From: Gammaproteobacteria bacterium UBA7803
Lineage (GTDB): Bacteria; Pseudomonadota; Gammaproteobacteria; Pseudomonadales; Azotimanducaceae
DNA length: 5,192 nucleotides
Direction: 5' to 3'
Assembly: GCA_002480525.1 (NCBI GenBank)
Contig: DLCH01000067.1
Coordinates: forward strand, 1-5,192
Both the position numbers and the translations under genes were made by a program. Positions 4,975-5,192 of the stretch are shown here, piece after piece; position 1 is the first letter of the stretch, and the number at the start of each line of letters is the position of its first letter. Below the pieces are notes generated by a model that saw only the letters and a program-made list of their open reading frames with translations, was not told the origin of the DNA and ran no database searches.

Positions 4975-4992
4975 GGCTCGAATCATCGAGCC
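4975..4992 (-). other. 23S-5S spacer hairpin 5
   Basis: GGCTCGA and TCGAGCC form a perfect 7-bp stem around a 4-base loop in the spacer transcript. Confidence 0.5.
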
Positions 4993-5015
4993 CGAAAACG
5001 TTATTGCAGCTTCCC

Positions 5016-5037
5016 AACCGAGAAAACAGACTCGGTT
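5016..5037 (-). other. Hairpin directly after the 23S 3' end
   Basis: AACCGAG and CTCGGTT form a perfect 7-bp stem around an 8-base loop immediately after the mature 23S end. In the precursor this segment might instead pair with the 23S 5' leader to form the RNase III processing stalk. That leader lies outside the window, so the choice cannot be made here. Confidence 0.45.
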
Positions 5038-5039
5038 AT

Positions 5040-5192
5040 ATGGTCAAGCCGCACGGGCAATTAGTACAGGTTAGCTCAACGCCTCACAGCGCTTACACAC
5101 CCTGCCTATCAACCTCGTAGTCTACGAGGGCCCTTCAGGGACCCGAAGGTCCGGTGAGATCTCATCTCGAGGGGGGCTTCCCGCTTAGATGC
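5040..5192 (-). rRNA. rrl: 23S ribosomal RNA, 3' end, cut by the window edge
   Basis: Read on the minus strand, the sequence begins GCATCTAAGCGGGAAGC and contains CCCTGAAGG, GTTGATAGGCAGGGTGTG, TAAGCGC, GTTGAGCTAACC and TACTAATTGCCCGTG. These are the last conserved segments of gammaproteobacterial 23S rRNA, including the final helix. The mature 3' end is placed near 5040 by comparison with the E. coli end GGCTTAACCTT (here GGCTTGACCAT). The rest of the gene lies beyond the right edge. Confidence 0.96.

Noticed and set aside
4812..5039. A tRNA gene in the 23S-5S spacer
   Set aside because: No T-arm GTTCRANNC pattern with a matching acceptor stem was found; only hairpins are present. The small frames over this spacer, 5S and 23S are not genes.

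Overview
The window (5192 bp, GC-rich protein genes) looks like the chromosome of a high-GC gammaproteobacterium. The 5S and 23S rRNA sequences, the BirA protein and the order rRNA operon – birA – SPOR-domain gene – tRNA-Thr(UGU) – tRNA-Tyr(GUA) all fit. This is the same neighbourhood as the enterobacterial birA–coaA–thrU–tyrU–glyT–thrT–tufB region and the pseudomonad rRNA–birA–coaX–SPOR–tRNA–tufB region. A more exact placement (for example Chromatiales or relatives) is a guess.

Right end (about 4652-5192, minus strand): the 3' end of a 23S rRNA gene, a 23S-5S spacer of about 230 bp containing several hairpins, a complete 5S rRNA gene and a strong intrinsic terminator. This is the tail of a ribosomal RNA operon transcribed right to left.

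Middle (2057-4570): a small accessory block between the rRNA terminator and birA. It holds two divergently transcribed sulfotransferase-like genes (minus 2839-3663, plus 3710-4570). A kinase-fold gene of the WaaP/Kdo-kinase-like 'toluene tolerance' type (minus 2057-2842) overlaps the minus-strand sulfotransferase by 4 nt and overlaps birA by 7 nt. The three minus-strand genes look translationally coupled. A role in modifying a surface polysaccharide or other glycan is plausible but is inference.

Left end (1-2063, minus strand): birA (biotin–protein ligase with a shortened, apparently non-functional N-terminal DNA-binding region), a single-pass membrane protein with a SPOR domain, then tRNA-Thr and the 5' half of tRNA-Tyr, which runs off the window. 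The type III pantothenate kinase gene (coaX) that sits between birA and the SPOR gene in pseudomonads is absent; a 141-bp gap is there instead. A good sigma70-type promoter with a GC-rich discriminator lies across the stop codon of the SPOR gene and probably drives the tRNA (and presumably tuf) operon.

The points most worth checking are the sulfotransferase/kinase block joined to birA, the replaced catalytic aspartate of the kinase, the atypical phosphosulfate-binding loop of the plus-strand sulfotransferase, the BirA truncation and the tRNA promoter built into a stop codon.
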